The notes below the pieces were generated by a model. It ran no database searches, had not been told where the DNA came from, and saw only the letters and a program-made list of their open reading frames with translations. Shown here piece after piece: positions 1-6,739 of a DNA stretch of 8,819 nt. Origin of the DNA: JAXHUK01 sp034189725 (lineage in GTDB: Bacteria > Chloroflexota > Dehalococcoidia > SZUA-161); assembly GCA_034189725.1 (NCBI GenBank), contig JAXHUK010000034.1, forward strand, positions 1-8,819, read 5' to 3'. The number at the start of each line of letters is the position of its first letter. The first letter of the stretch is position 1. The position numbers and the translations under genes were made by a program.

Positions 1-610
1 GACCTAAGGAGCCGATACCGCTGAAGAATTGTATCAGGAACCAGAAGCCAAGCAGGTAAACAGCGCGAATACGAACAACGGTGATCAAGAAGAATATAAT
101 CACCGTGTTGACACGACTATGAGGAAACAGTAAAAGGTATGCTCCCAGAACGCCAGCTATGGCACCGCTTGCGCCAATAGTCGGTACTTGAGACCAGGTG
201 TCGACCGCAATCTGAAGCCAGACCGCAGCAATACCGGCTGCCAGGTAAAACAACAGGTATTTGAAGTGACCAAATCTATCTTCTATGTTATCGCCAAAGA
301 CCCAGAGGAAAAGCATATTGACTGCGCAGTGCATCCAATCACCATGAATGAACATGGAGGTGAACATCGTAGCCCAGTTAGGTACAGGAGAGGCGATATC
401 GAGCGTACCCGTCGATGTCATCAACAACTCGTAGTCAACACCATGCGCCAATTCGGCAGGTATCAATCCAAACTGGTGAAACAGCACTATGCGTCCCGAT
501 TCACCAATAACAAGCTCATAAATGAAAACAATGATACATATTGCGATTATGGTAACGTTGACAACAGGACGTTTACGGGTTTTAAGGTCGCTATCGGAGA
601 TCGGAAACAT
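1..610 (-). CDS. Rhomboid family intramembrane serine protease (partial, C-terminus off window)
   Basis: Partial gene read by translating the minus strand from the ATG at 610; 203 codons remain open to the left edge. Rhomboids cleave substrate transmembrane helices inside the membrane with a Ser-His dyad. Visible here are a first membrane helix at about residues 16-34, the HGDWMHCAVN motif (H89, H94, N98) that lines the oxyanion region, and the active-site loop GASGA with the nucleophile S148. Three more hydrophobic segments follow, around 117-135, 150-162 and 168-200. The catalytic His of the later helix would lie beyond the edge, so activity cannot be confirmed. The start is fixed because an in-frame stop lies a few codons upstream; no good ribosome site is seen. 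It lies 78 nt downstream of the LysE-type gene on the same strand and may share its transcript. Substrate unknown. Confidence 0.9.
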   Translation of the reverse strand, partial: MFPISDSDLKTRKRPVVNVTIIAICIIVFIYELVIGESGRIVLFHQFGLIPAELAHGVDYELLMTSTGTLDIASPVPNWATMFTSMFIHGDWMHCAVNMLFLWVFGDNIEDRFGHFKYLLFYLAAGIAAVWLQIAVDTWSQVPTIGASGAIAGVLGAYLLLFPHSRVNTVIIFFLITVVRIRAVYLLGFWFLIQFFSGIGSLG

Positions 611-688
611 AGCTCGTAATCCAGCAATTTGTTAACGGAACACATTCATGTGCATATGCTCACCAGTAGAATGCAATGCATGATCTGG

Positions 689-1327
689 TTATGCAACAAC
701 AGCGAGCTCAATACTAGAATAGATGAACCATGCTCCGAATCCAGCCATGATGACCGAGCATACACCAAATACTACGCGGTTCACCCGTTCTGTCCACAGA
801 GGCTTCGACTTAAACACCAACCAGGAAATAAGAAACAGCCAGGCGCAATCACAAAGCCAGTGCACCGCGCTCATAGCAACTACGCCAGTACTACCAAATT
901 CACCTGCGCTTGCCAGTAGCACAACACCTACGGTAGCCCACCACACAAAGAAGTAGGGATTAGCTGCAGTAGTAACTAGTCCGGTAATTACAGAGCTGTG
1001 AGCCATTTCTTTCTGCTCGTCAAAAATCGAGGGCCTCGTTCTAAACATATTCCACGCCATCCAGATAAGCACTACTCCCCCGGCTAAACCCACTGATATT
1101 TTAACCGCAGGAATAACAAAAAAGTGGGCAAGACCAAAGTAAATCAGCAGGATCAGTGGAATCTCTATCAATCCATGACCCACTGCGATCAGTGCCCCAG
1201 CTTCTTTCCGCTTGGCACCCTTTGCAATCGTAACAGCGGTGACCGGACCAGGCATCATGACTCCGGTGACCGATATTGCAATAACAGATATCAGAAATAA
1301 TGGCAGGCTCGCTGTTTCACCCATCAC
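689..1327 (-). CDS. LysE/RhtB family exporter
   Basis: Integral membrane protein of 212 residues, the normal length for the LysE/RhtB amino-acid exporter family. About six hydrophobic segments are visible (near 7-30, 42-60, 68-93, 112-140, 146-172 and 183-208). Family landmarks are the N-terminal PGP turn followed by a small-residue helix (MMPGPVTAVTIAKG, about 24-37) and the ANPYFFVWW stretch (about 121-129), equivalent to the NPK/NP loop of the family. The first codon is GTG at 1327, immediately followed by ATG at 1324. An AAGAG sits a few bases upstream, so the ATG may be the true start (211 residues). The substrate cannot be inferred: family members move lysine, threonine, homoserine lactones, cations and others. 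It follows cooT by 47 nt on the same strand, which leaves open a metal or metabolite export role. Confidence 0.85.
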   Translation of the reverse strand: MMGETASLPLFLISVIAISVTGVMMPGPVTAVTIAKGAKRKEAGALIAVGHGLIEIPLILLIYFGLAHFFVIPAVKISVGLAGGVVLIWMAWNMFRTRPSIFDEQKEMAHSSVITGLVTTAANPYFFVWWATVGVVLLASAGEFGSTGVVAMSAVHWLCDCAWLFLISWLVFKSKPLWTERVNRVVFGVCSVIMAGFGAWFIYSSIELAVVA

Positions 1328-1338
1328 AACTCTTCAAA

Positions 1339-1354
1339 TGACAATAGTATGTCA
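1339..1354. promoter_or_regulatory. Dyad TGACA-N6-TGTCA upstream of lysE-type gene
   Basis: A perfect 5-bp inverted repeat, TGACA/TGTCA, is separated by six bases and lies 12-27 nt ahead of the first codon of the LysE-type gene. An N6-spaced dyad is the geometry of CRP/FNR-family operators, but the half-site matches no consensus I can name with certainty. A 12-bp palindrome (ATAGTTAACTAT, 1359-1370) lies just upstream. An operator is an inference; it could also be a small mRNA hairpin. Confidence 0.3.
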
Positions 1355-1374
1355 ATTCATAGTTAACTATATTC

Positions 1375-1557
1375 CTACTTTTCGATAAATATCTTCGAGT
1401 TCATGAAGTCTATCTCGCGTATCCTTCCCTCGACAACCTTACTGTCACCGAATAAGGTTTCAAGCTCAACCCTCATGCCATCTATTCTGACATGAGCTAC
1501 CTCTTGCATAATTGCACCATCGCTCTCAACACCTTGATATGCGGCTGCAAGACACAT
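1375..1557 (-). CDS. cooT: CooT family nickel-binding protein
   Basis: Small soluble protein of 60 residues. CooT binds one Ni(II) per dimer through Cys2 and takes part in nickel handling for carbon monoxide dehydrogenase; it was named from the Rhodospirillum rubrum coo cluster. Family features visible are the invariant Met-Cys N-terminus (MCLAAAY), the central VAHVRIDGMRVELETLFGD region of short beta strands, and the C-terminal EGRIREIDFMNSKIFIE segment. The open frame extends 24 codons upstream. The ATG at 1557 is chosen because GGGGAGGTG stands five bases before it and because Cys must be residue 2. It lies 141 nt downstream of the CooC-type ATPase on the same strand, which supports a shared role in nickel delivery. 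The CODH it would serve is not in the window. Confidence 0.85.
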   Translation of the reverse strand: MCLAAAYQGVESDGAIMQEVAHVRIDGMRVELETLFGDSKVVEGRIREIDFMNSKIFIEK

Positions 1558-1619
1558 TTTTTCACCTCCCCGATTTTCAGTGATACTGTTTAGCCTAGAT
1601 ACCATACAGCGGAATTGTC

Positions 1620-1637
1620 CATGAATCACGTTTCATG
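1620..1637. promoter_or_regulatory. Dyad CATGAA-N6-TTCATG between cooC and cooT
   Basis: A perfect 6-bp inverted repeat with a six-base spacer (CATGAA, TCACGT, TTCATG) lies 63-80 nt upstream of the cooT start codon in the 141-nt gap after cooC. Spacing and size fit a homodimeric CRP/FNR-type regulator site. CO-sensing CooA is a member of that family, but the half-site differs from the published CooA sites as I remember them, so the binding protein is unknown. No good -10/-35 pair could be assigned next to it. Confidence 0.35.
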
Positions 1638-1698
1638 TTCTATACTACCAGAACACAAAGCACAAGGTATTATCTGAGTTCCGCAGAGTTCGGCTCGT

Positions 1699-2514
1699 CT
1701 ACTTTTCTTTTATTCCGCTACCCTCATGGGAAATCAGGCGGTCTATTATTTCTTCGACTGCTGGACCTGTTTGCGCAGACTGTACTGAGCGTCCTTCAAG
1801 GCCAGCTTCGAAAACATCCGAGTCGAACCAGATACATCCTATAGTGTCTACATTCCTCTCTCGCAGCTTCTCTTCCAACCGAGACTCCATTTCACGCGAT
1901 GTGACCTTGTTGAGAACAGCCCATGTATCGCTCACGCCAATACCGCCGGTCATTTCTTGTATCCTCTCCGCAAGTTGAACAGATTCATAAGAGGGATCTA
2001 CTACTATCAGCACACCATCTATCCCAGTCTCGATTCCTCTACCAAAGTGTTCCACTCCTGCTTCCATGTCGACAATTGCTATCTCGTTGTCTTTCAACTG
2101 TAGCTTCTTCAAAAACTCCCGACTCAATACCCCCATGGGACAGGCACAACCCTCCAAGGCCTGAAGTATCTTCCCCACGCTGATCAAGCCAATACCATCG
2201 CGCTTAACAATGTAGTCGTCAGGTATATCACCAGTGAGTATTTGAGCGCGCCCCAGTATATTCGTCTCTTGCCTCGATTGCTCCACCGGAGTCTTGGGCA
2301 GCACATTCTTTACCTCGCTTTTTCCCCCTACAAGGTCCAGAAGAGGGGTGGGAGGATTCTCAAAACCCAGCATTCGGTGAAGTCCAGAGTTCGACTCATC
2401 GGAATCGACCACCAGCACCTCGTACCCCTTAGTGCGCATACCGTTTGCCAGCAAGGTAGTTATGGCACTTTTGCCACTGCCTCCCTTTCCACATATCGAT
2501 AGTTTCACCTTCAT
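1699..2514 (-). CDS. cooC: CooC-type nickel-insertion ATPase (MinD/ParA superfamily)
   Basis: Cytoplasmic P-loop ATPase of 271 residues that, by family, uses ATP to load nickel into the active-site cluster of Ni-Fe-S carbon monoxide dehydrogenase (or acetyl-CoA synthase). Seen in order: deviant Walker A GKGGSGKS with its signature lysine (9-16), switch I VDSDESN (36-42), the CooC metal-site motif GCACPMG with C123-x-C125 (122-128), switch II IVDMEAGVEHFGRG (147-160), and a nucleotide-base region VLNKV (200-204). The Cys-x-Cys pair separates it from plain MinD or ParA. A TTG five codons upstream (2529), preceded by GGTGATTA, is an alternative start. The ATG at 2514 gives the usual family N-terminus, although its GGAGGAG lies unusually close. 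It sits 37 nt downstream of the ferredoxin gene and ahead of cooT. Confidence 0.88.
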   Translation of the reverse strand: MKVKLSICGKGGSGKSAITTLLANGMRTKGYEVLVVDSDESNSGLHRMLGFENPPTPLLDLVGGKSEVKNVLPKTPVEQSRQETNILGRAQILTGDIPDDYIVKRDGIGLISVGKILQALEGCACPMGVLSREFLKKLQLKDNEIAIVDMEAGVEHFGRGIETGIDGVLIVVDPSYESVQLAERIQEMTGGIGVSDTWAVLNKVTSREMESRLEEKLRERNVDTIGCIWFDSDVFEAGLEGRSVQSAQTGPAVEEIIDRLISHEGSGIKEK

Positions 2515-2551
2515 CTCCTCCAGCTTCAATAATCACCGCAGCGCAAGAAGC

Positions 2552-2761
2552 TCACATCATTTTTATCGCTTTCAATGGGCAGGCAGTAACACACTTAGCA
2601 CAACTGTGACACCATTTGGCGGGATTCAACTCAGGCATCTCATATGGCTCTTCCTGTACCAAACTTCCATATTCACAGGCAAGGGCAGCCACACATACCC
2701 CTTTGTCGCACTTTTCAGGGTGGCACTCATTATAATCCACCACTGGTGCTTTCTTCGGCAT
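2552..2761 (-). CDS. Two-cluster 4Fe-4S ferredoxin-like protein
   Basis: Small iron-sulfur protein of 69 residues with eight cysteines in two groups. The second group, C51-x2-C54-x2-C57-x3-C61-P, is a textbook [4Fe-4S] ferredoxin motif. The first, C13-x4-C18-x4-C23-x5-C29, is irregular and resembles the N-terminal cluster region of RLI/ABCE1-type ferredoxin domains (VVDYNECHPEKCDKG). The last ligand is followed by Glu rather than the common Pro. Likely a dedicated electron carrier between the diaphorase subunits upstream and a partner oxidoreductase; the partner is an inference. Its ATG overlaps the stop of the 48-residue gene by one base (TGATG), a sign of translational coupling, with AGAGGG upstream as ribosome site. 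Confidence 0.85.
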   Translation of the reverse strand: MPKKAPVVDYNECHPEKCDKGVCVAALACEYGSLVQEEPYEMPELNPAKWCHSCAKCVTACPLKAIKMM

Positions 2762-2907
2762 CAGATGCCCTCTTCTCTTGCCATTTTAAGCTGCTCTTCA
2801 AGCTCCTCCAGTTCCTCAAGCATCGCCGGCGGAACTGAATGTGGCGGAATTCGTTGCCTGACCTCAGCAATCCTTTGTTCAAGCTCTTCGATTCTTTCAG
2901 TGTCCAT
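2761..2907 (-). CDS. 48-residue helix-turn-helix-shaped coiled-coil protein, family not recognised
   Basis: Small gene found by hand from the ATG at 2907 to the TGA at 2761-2763. The protein has two charged amphipathic helices: residues 1-20 (MDTERIEELEQRIAEVRQRI) and about 29-46, rich in Leu and Glu. They are joined by a proline-rich turn, PPHSVPPAML (21-30), which suggests a short antiparallel coiled coil. It overlaps the ferredoxin start by one base and follows the HoxU-like gene on the same strand, so it is probably an accessory or assembly subunit of the same iron-sulfur complex. No cysteines, no signal peptide. The ribosome site is weak (GAG in an A/T-rich leader). The function is unknown; reality is supported by the TGATG coupling and the clean heptad-like pattern. 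Confidence 0.75.
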   Translation of the reverse strand: MDTERIEELEQRIAEVRQRIPPHSVPPAMLEELEELEEQLKMAREEGI

Positions 2908-2999
2908 TTTCAAAAACTCAAATACAATTATTCATTAAATAGAACAGGAATTTTGAAAAACTGAGCCGTTGTTCGGCGTTTGGAATGGAGAATCATCAA

Positions 3000-3668
3000 T
3001 TACTGTTTCGCTGCGACTCGTTTCTCCGTATCCTTCAATACGAGTGCTCCAACAGGACAAACAGCAACACAATCTTCACAACCCTGGCAATGCGTCTCAG
3101 CAATGGGCTTATTGTAAAAGGTAGTAACCATTCGTTGAAAGCCACGCTGGGCAAAGCCAAGGACCCCTATACCTAAACGGTTCCGGCATACCCATATGCA
3201 CTTTCCACAGAGCACGCATTTATTGGGATCATAGATAAATGTGGAACTACTGGAGTCTATGGGAAGGTCTCGTAGAATTTTGCGGAACCTCTTTGTCTTC
3301 AGCTTAATCCCCAGATGTCGGGCTATCGTTTGTAGTTCACAAGCACCATTCGCCGCACAATGAGCACAGTCTACAGGATGGCTGGACAGAAGAAGCTCAG
3401 CAGCAGTACGAGCCAGCCTTCTCGCTTCAGGATTTTGCGTGTTGACCACCATACCCTCGGCTACAGGCTCTGTGCATGCAGTTACAAGCCCGTTTCGCCC
3501 CTCGATCTCCACAAAGCAGAGACGGCAACCAGCGTGTGGCACCTCCATCTCGTGAAGAGCACACAAATTAGGTATGTAGATACCGTTATCCAGCGCTGCC
3601 CAGAGCACCTTTTCCCCTTCTTTCGCTGAGACGGTTTTACCGTCTATCGTAAGTGAAACAGTTTTCAT
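3000..3668 (-). CDS. HoxU/NuoG N-terminal-like iron-sulfur subunit (2Fe-2S, His-Cys3 and two 4Fe-4S clusters)
   Basis: Electron-relay subunit of 222 residues, equivalent to HoxU or to the N-terminal third of NuoG and [FeFe]-hydrogenase. Ligands seen in order: plant-type [2Fe-2S] with C36, C48, C51, C65; the His-ligated [4Fe-4S] with H97, C101, C104, C110 (HPVDCAHCAANGACELQ); and a two-cluster ferredoxin domain with C151-x2-C154-x2-C157-x3-C161 and C194-x2-C197-x2-C200-x3-C204-P. It stops there and has no H-cluster or molybdopterin domain, so it must hand electrons to another protein. The start ATG is preceded by AAAGGTGA. It follows the NuoF-like gene after 92 nt on the same strand and completes an E-F-U diaphorase module. 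Assignment as a subunit of a CODH-, formate- or hydrogenase-linked complex is open. Confidence 0.9.
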   Translation of the reverse strand: MKTVSLTIDGKTVSAKEGEKVLWAALDNGIYIPNLCALHEMEVPHAGCRLCFVEIEGRNGLVTACTEPVAEGMVVNTQNPEARRLARTAAELLLSSHPVDCAHCAANGACELQTIARHLGIKLKTKRFRKILRDLPIDSSSSTFIYDPNKCVLCGKCIWVCRNRLGIGVLGFAQRGFQRMVTTFYNKPIAETHCQGCEDCVAVCPVGALVLKDTEKRVAAKQ

Positions 3669-3760
3669 CTATCACCTTTAGCTGGCAGTACACAAGCCAG
3701 TGCCTTAACCATTCAATGATTCCAGATTGACCTTATTGGTTAACTGTTTGTTTACAGCCG

Positions 3761-5653
3761 TTATTTCTCTTCCGGGACTACAGGTGGCGACAGCTTGACT
3801 ATAGCATTGTACTGCGGCGGGCACGCATCGAGGCACGTGCCACATTTAACGCATTTCTCCTGATCGATCACCTTGATCCTCTTTTTGTTCGAGTAAATAG
3901 CCTCAACAGTACAGGTTCCTATGCAGGCATCACACGAACGTTCACATTTGTCAGGCAATATGTAATACGCAATAAGCTCAGGGCACATTAGCGCCGGACA
4001 ACGTTTTTCTTTAATATGGGCTTCATACTCATCCCGGAAATACTCGAACGTAGTCAATACAGGGTTGGGCGCAGTCCTTCCCAGTCCACACAGGGAGCCT
4101 GCCTTCACATCCAGTGCCAGCTCATGCAACGTATCGATATCCTCCATGCGACCCTGTCCTATGGTGATGTCTTCCAGAATCTCCAGCATCTGCTTCGTCC
4201 CCAGACGACACATAGTGCATTTGCCACATGATTCCCTCTGGGTGAACTCCTGAAAATAGCGTGCTACCTCTACCATGCAATCGTCCTCATCGAGAACCAC
4301 CATTCCCCCGGAGCCCATCATGGCTCCGTACCCTCTCAGGGAATCAAAGTCGATGGGCACATCTAGTGCCGATTCCGGCAGACAGCCACCGGATGGCCCC
4401 CCGATCTGCACTGCCTTGAACCGCTTACCACGGGGTATACCCCCGCCGACATCGAATATAACCTGGCGAAGCGTCGTCCCCATGGGCACCTCGGTTAAAC
4501 CGGTGTTGACCACCTTACCCGCCAGAGCAAAAATGGCCGTACCCTTGCTTCCCTCAGTGCCGATCTGGGCAAACCAGCCAGCGCCGTTAGCGATTATACG
4601 AGGAACAAATGCCAGTGTTTTCACATTATTCAATAACGTAGGCTTTGAATTCAATCCGCTGGTGGTCAATCTGGGCGGGCGATGTCGAGGCAAACCCGGT
4701 TTACCTTCTATAGAGGCAACAAGGGCTGTGGCTTCACCGCAGACAAAGGCCCCGGAACCTTGAAATATCTTGATGTCAAAGCTGAAGCTGCTACCCAATA
4801 TACCCTTGCCCAGCAATCCCAGACGCCGCGCCTGGCGTAGCGCAATCTCCAATCGATGCACTGCCAGAGGGTACTCAGCGCGAACATAGATGTAACCGTG
4901 ACGCGCCCCTACCGCATACGCAGCGATGATCATACCCTCGATAACGGAATGTGGATCGCTCTCCAGAATCGCCCTGTCCATGAACGCCCCGGGATCACCC
5001 TCATCACCATTGCATATCACATACTTAGACCTGCCGCGAGCCTCACGGCATGCTTCCCATTTACGTCCTGCGGGAAATCCTGCTCCCCCCATACCCCTCA
5101 AGCCCGATCTCTTGATCTCCTCTATGATCTCCACAGGCTGCATCGTAAGCGCCTTGTTCAGTGCTTCATAGCCACCCTTGGCTATATAGTGCTCGATGTC
5201 TTCGGGATCAATGTGGCCGCAATTTTCCAGGACAATGTGCTTCTCATAGGAGAAGCGAGGAAGATCGTATATCGATGGGATGAGATCATTCTCCTCGAGG
5301 GCTCCCAGGGTGAATTCCAGTGAAGGGTCCTCGCCGATAACATAATCGATCACCAAACGGCGAGCTATTTCCGGAGTGACATAGCCATACGACATGGGAG
5401 GCTGGCCCGGTTTAGCTATGATCACCAGTGGCTCTGCATAGCAATGCCCCATACAACCTACCTCGACCACATATGCATCGGCTTGCTGCCCGGACAACTC
5501 ATCCTTTATCGCCTGAAGCACATCCAGGGCACCCGCCGCCCTGCCACAGGTAGCCGTACCGACCATAATGACCGGCTTAGCCCCATCGTAAAGCTCATTC
5601 CAGTGTGCACGAGCCTGGCTCTCTATTTTCCGAAATGTTACTTCATCTTTCAT
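3761..5653 (-). CDS. nuoF: NuoF/HydB-like NADH-binding flavo-iron-sulfur subunit
   Basis: Subunit of 630 residues that binds FMN and NAD(H) and passes electrons to iron-sulfur clusters. Domain order: a thioredoxin-like [2Fe-2S] region (about 27-105) with C36, C67 and C71; the NuoF core with the glycine-rich flavin/NADH loop GLRGMGGAGFPAGRKWE (184-200) and NGDEGDPGAFMDR (215-227); a SLBB-like segment (about 375-460); the [4Fe-4S] site C476-x2-C479-x2-C482 plus C522; and a C-terminal ferredoxin domain with C570-x3-C574-x2-C577-x3-C581 and C601-x2-C604-x2-C607-x3-C611-P. The added N- and C-terminal domains make it HydB/HndC-like rather than the shorter respiratory NuoF. Oddities are only three N-terminal cysteines and an extra residue in the first C-terminal motif. 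It lies 55 nt downstream of the NuoE-like gene; the ribosome site is weak. Confidence 0.93.
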   Translation of the reverse strand: MKDEVTFRKIESQARAHWNELYDGAKPVIMVGTATCGRAAGALDVLQAIKDELSGQQADAYVVEVGCMGHCYAEPLVIIAKPGQPPMSYGYVTPEIARRLVIDYVIGEDPSLEFTLGALEENDLIPSIYDLPRFSYEKHIVLENCGHIDPEDIEHYIAKGGYEALNKALTMQPVEIIEEIKRSGLRGMGGAGFPAGRKWEACREARGRSKYVICNGDEGDPGAFMDRAILESDPHSVIEGMIIAAYAVGARHGYIYVRAEYPLAVHRLEIALRQARRLGLLGKGILGSSFSFDIKIFQGSGAFVCGEATALVASIEGKPGLPRHRPPRLTTSGLNSKPTLLNNVKTLAFVPRIIANGAGWFAQIGTEGSKGTAIFALAGKVVNTGLTEVPMGTTLRQVIFDVGGGIPRGKRFKAVQIGGPSGGCLPESALDVPIDFDSLRGYGAMMGSGGMVVLDEDDCMVEVARYFQEFTQRESCGKCTMCRLGTKQMLEILEDITIGQGRMEDIDTLHELALDVKAGSLCGLGRTAPNPVLTTFEYFRDEYEAHIKEKRCPALMCPELIAYYILPDKCERSCDACIGTCTVEAIYSNKKRIKVIDQEKCVKCGTCLDACPPQYNAIVKLSPPVVPEEK

Positions 5654-5708
5654 TATCTGCTCATCTTGTATTCTTCACTTGACACTTTGCAATCTGCATT
5701 TTTCAATT

Positions 5709-6227
5709 TCAATCTCCCCGCTCCGCCCTCTCTTTCGCCAGCTTGTGCGCAAGAAGTATGCCATCCACCTTGGTCGGGGTGATCCTGGCCTCCACCTGTT
5801 CGTCGATCACAGTCACCGGCGCCATAGCGCAGCAGCCTACACATGCCACAGTATCCAGATCAAACTCACGGTCCGGGGTAGTCTCACCCTGGTTTATTCC
5901 CAACCGGCGCTTCCAGGAATCCAGTATGATATGGCCACCTTTCATGTGACAGGCCGTCCCCAGGCACACCCTTATCGAGTGCTTGCCAGGAGGATGAAGT
6001 CGAAACTGATTGTAAAACGTAACAACGCCGAACACATCCATCTCGGGAATATCGAGAAAAGCAGCTACCTCAGACATCGCTTCGCTGGGGAGATACCCCA
6101 GCCGACCCTGGACCTTTTGCAGGATAGGCATCAAGTTCCCTCTCTGCCTGCCAAATCTCTTGAGTATCTTCCTTGTTTCCTGAATGTTGGACTCCTGCTC
6201 TTCAGTCGAGTTTTCTACTACTATCAC
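5709..6227 (-). CDS. nuoE: NuoE/HoxE/HydC-like thioredoxin-fold [2Fe-2S] subunit
   Basis: Small subunit of NAD(H)-linked oxidoreductases, carrying one [2Fe-2S] cluster next to the flavoprotein. An N-terminal helical domain (about 15-60, with the family stretch LMPILQKVQGRLGYLP) precedes the thioredoxin fold. The four ligands are C88-x4-C93 (VCLGTACHMKGG) and C129-x3-C133 (ACVGCCAMAPV), numbered from the GTG start; C132 is an extra cysteine between them. The start is taken as GTG at 6227 because GAGGAG (6238-6233) stands at the right distance before it. The longer TTG reading (6239) would begin inside that ribosome site and has none of its own. The resulting 172 residues match the usual family length. 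It is the first gene of the E-F-U module, 65 nt after the Fur-type gene; no clear promoter is visible in that gap. Confidence 0.92.
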   Translation of the reverse strand: MIVVENSTEEQESNIQETRKILKRFGRQRGNLMPILQKVQGRLGYLPSEAMSEVAAFLDIPEMDVFGVVTFYNQFRLHPPGKHSIRVCLGTACHMKGGHIILDSWKRRLGINQGETTPDREFDLDTVACVGCCAMAPVTVIDEQVEARITPTKVDGILLAHKLAKERAERGD

Positions 6228-6283
6228 TCTACTCCTCAATATGCAAACGTAAATCGCCCGGCTACCACTATCTCAATTCATGT

Positions 6284-6309
6284 AAAAGGAGACTACACGG
6301 TAGCCTCCT
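6284..6309 (-). terminator. Hairpin overlapping the fur-like stop codon, possible terminator/attenuator before nuoE
   Basis: On the minus strand AGGAGGCTAC (6309-6300), a three-base loop, and GTAGTCTCCT (6296-6287) form a 10-bp stem with one G-U pair, followed by a short T run (6287-6284) and then ACATG. The stem includes the TAG stop of the Fur-type gene. On the plus strand the same bases give an A-C mismatch, so the element is better formed for minus-strand transcripts. The T tract is short, so partial read-through into nuoE is plausible. Confidence 0.5.
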
Positions 6310-6733
6310 CCGTCTTTTTGCATCCCGGGCAATAGCCCTCCAGGTGTAATACAGCCCTTTGAACCTCAAAGTCACAATTGTGCTGTACTTCATCCACAAG
6401 CTTGGCAATGATCTGACTCTCAAACTCGATGACCTGTCCACAGGCGGTACACACCAGGTGGTAGTGTTCAGTCGAGCGCTTTTTCTCATAGTAACAGTGT
6501 ATCTCATCGAGGCGTATCTCGTCTACTAAACCCAATTCCTTGAACAAGCGCAGGTTACGATAGATTGTAGCCAGGCTGATATGCCGGTCCCTCTCGACTG
6601 CTCGACGGTAAAGCTCCTTGGCATCGAGATGATTATCAGCCTCACCAAGTATGTCGAGGAGCAACCGTCGTTGTGCGGTAATCGGCCGATCCTGTATCAC
6701 ACTATCGTGGTTGCGTTTGATTCTCATTCTCAT
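6293..6733 (-). CDS. Fur/PerR/Zur family metal-responsive repressor
   Basis: DNA-binding regulator of 146 residues, the family's usual size. The N-terminal winged helix (about 15-85) includes the recognition-helix stretch SLATIYRNLRLFKELGLVDEI (53-73). The dimer domain carries the HYH metal-sensing pair (H90, H92) and both CxxC structural zinc motifs, C95/C98 and C135/C138. Which metal or signal it senses (Fe, Zn, Mn or peroxide) cannot be decided. The open frame extends 27 codons further, but the ATG at 6733 is chosen because a promoter -10 box ends six bases before it, so upstream codons would not be transcribed. A second ATG two codons in is a minor alternative. It is the first of the minus-strand genes, just ahead of nuoE, and may control that cluster or itself. 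Confidence 0.92.
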   Translation of the reverse strand: MRMRIKRNHDSVIQDRPITAQRRLLLDILGEADNHLDAKELYRRAVERDRHISLATIYRNLRLFKELGLVDEIRLDEIHCYYEKKRSTEHYHLVCTACGQVIEFESQIIAKLVDEVQHNCDFEVQRAVLHLEGYCPGCKKTEEATV

Positions 6734-6739
6734 GTATCT

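Noticed and set aside
188..619. Plus-strand frame of 143 codons
   Set aside because: It is antisense to the rhomboid gene, whose motifs HGDWMH and GASGA are clear on the other strand; no family features.
611..688. Several ATGCA/CACAT short palindromes between lysE and the rhomboid gene
   Set aside because: Stems are 5 bp or less with loops too small to fold; no T tract and no spacing pattern.
2432..2938. Plus-strand frame of 168 codons with a serine run
   Set aside because: It lies opposite cooC, the ferredoxin and the 48-residue gene; the serine run is the complement of the Glu/Leu codons of the coiled coil.
2961..2977. GCCG/CGGC hairpin with T run on the minus strand after the HoxU-like gene
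   Set aside because: The stem is only 4 bp and the T run begins four bases later; too weak to call a terminator, and the genes on both sides appear to belong together.
5679..6335. Plus-strand frame of 218 codons
   Set aside because: It lies opposite the NuoE-like gene, whose four cysteine ligands are intact; it also crosses the fur-nuoE gap without a ribosome site.
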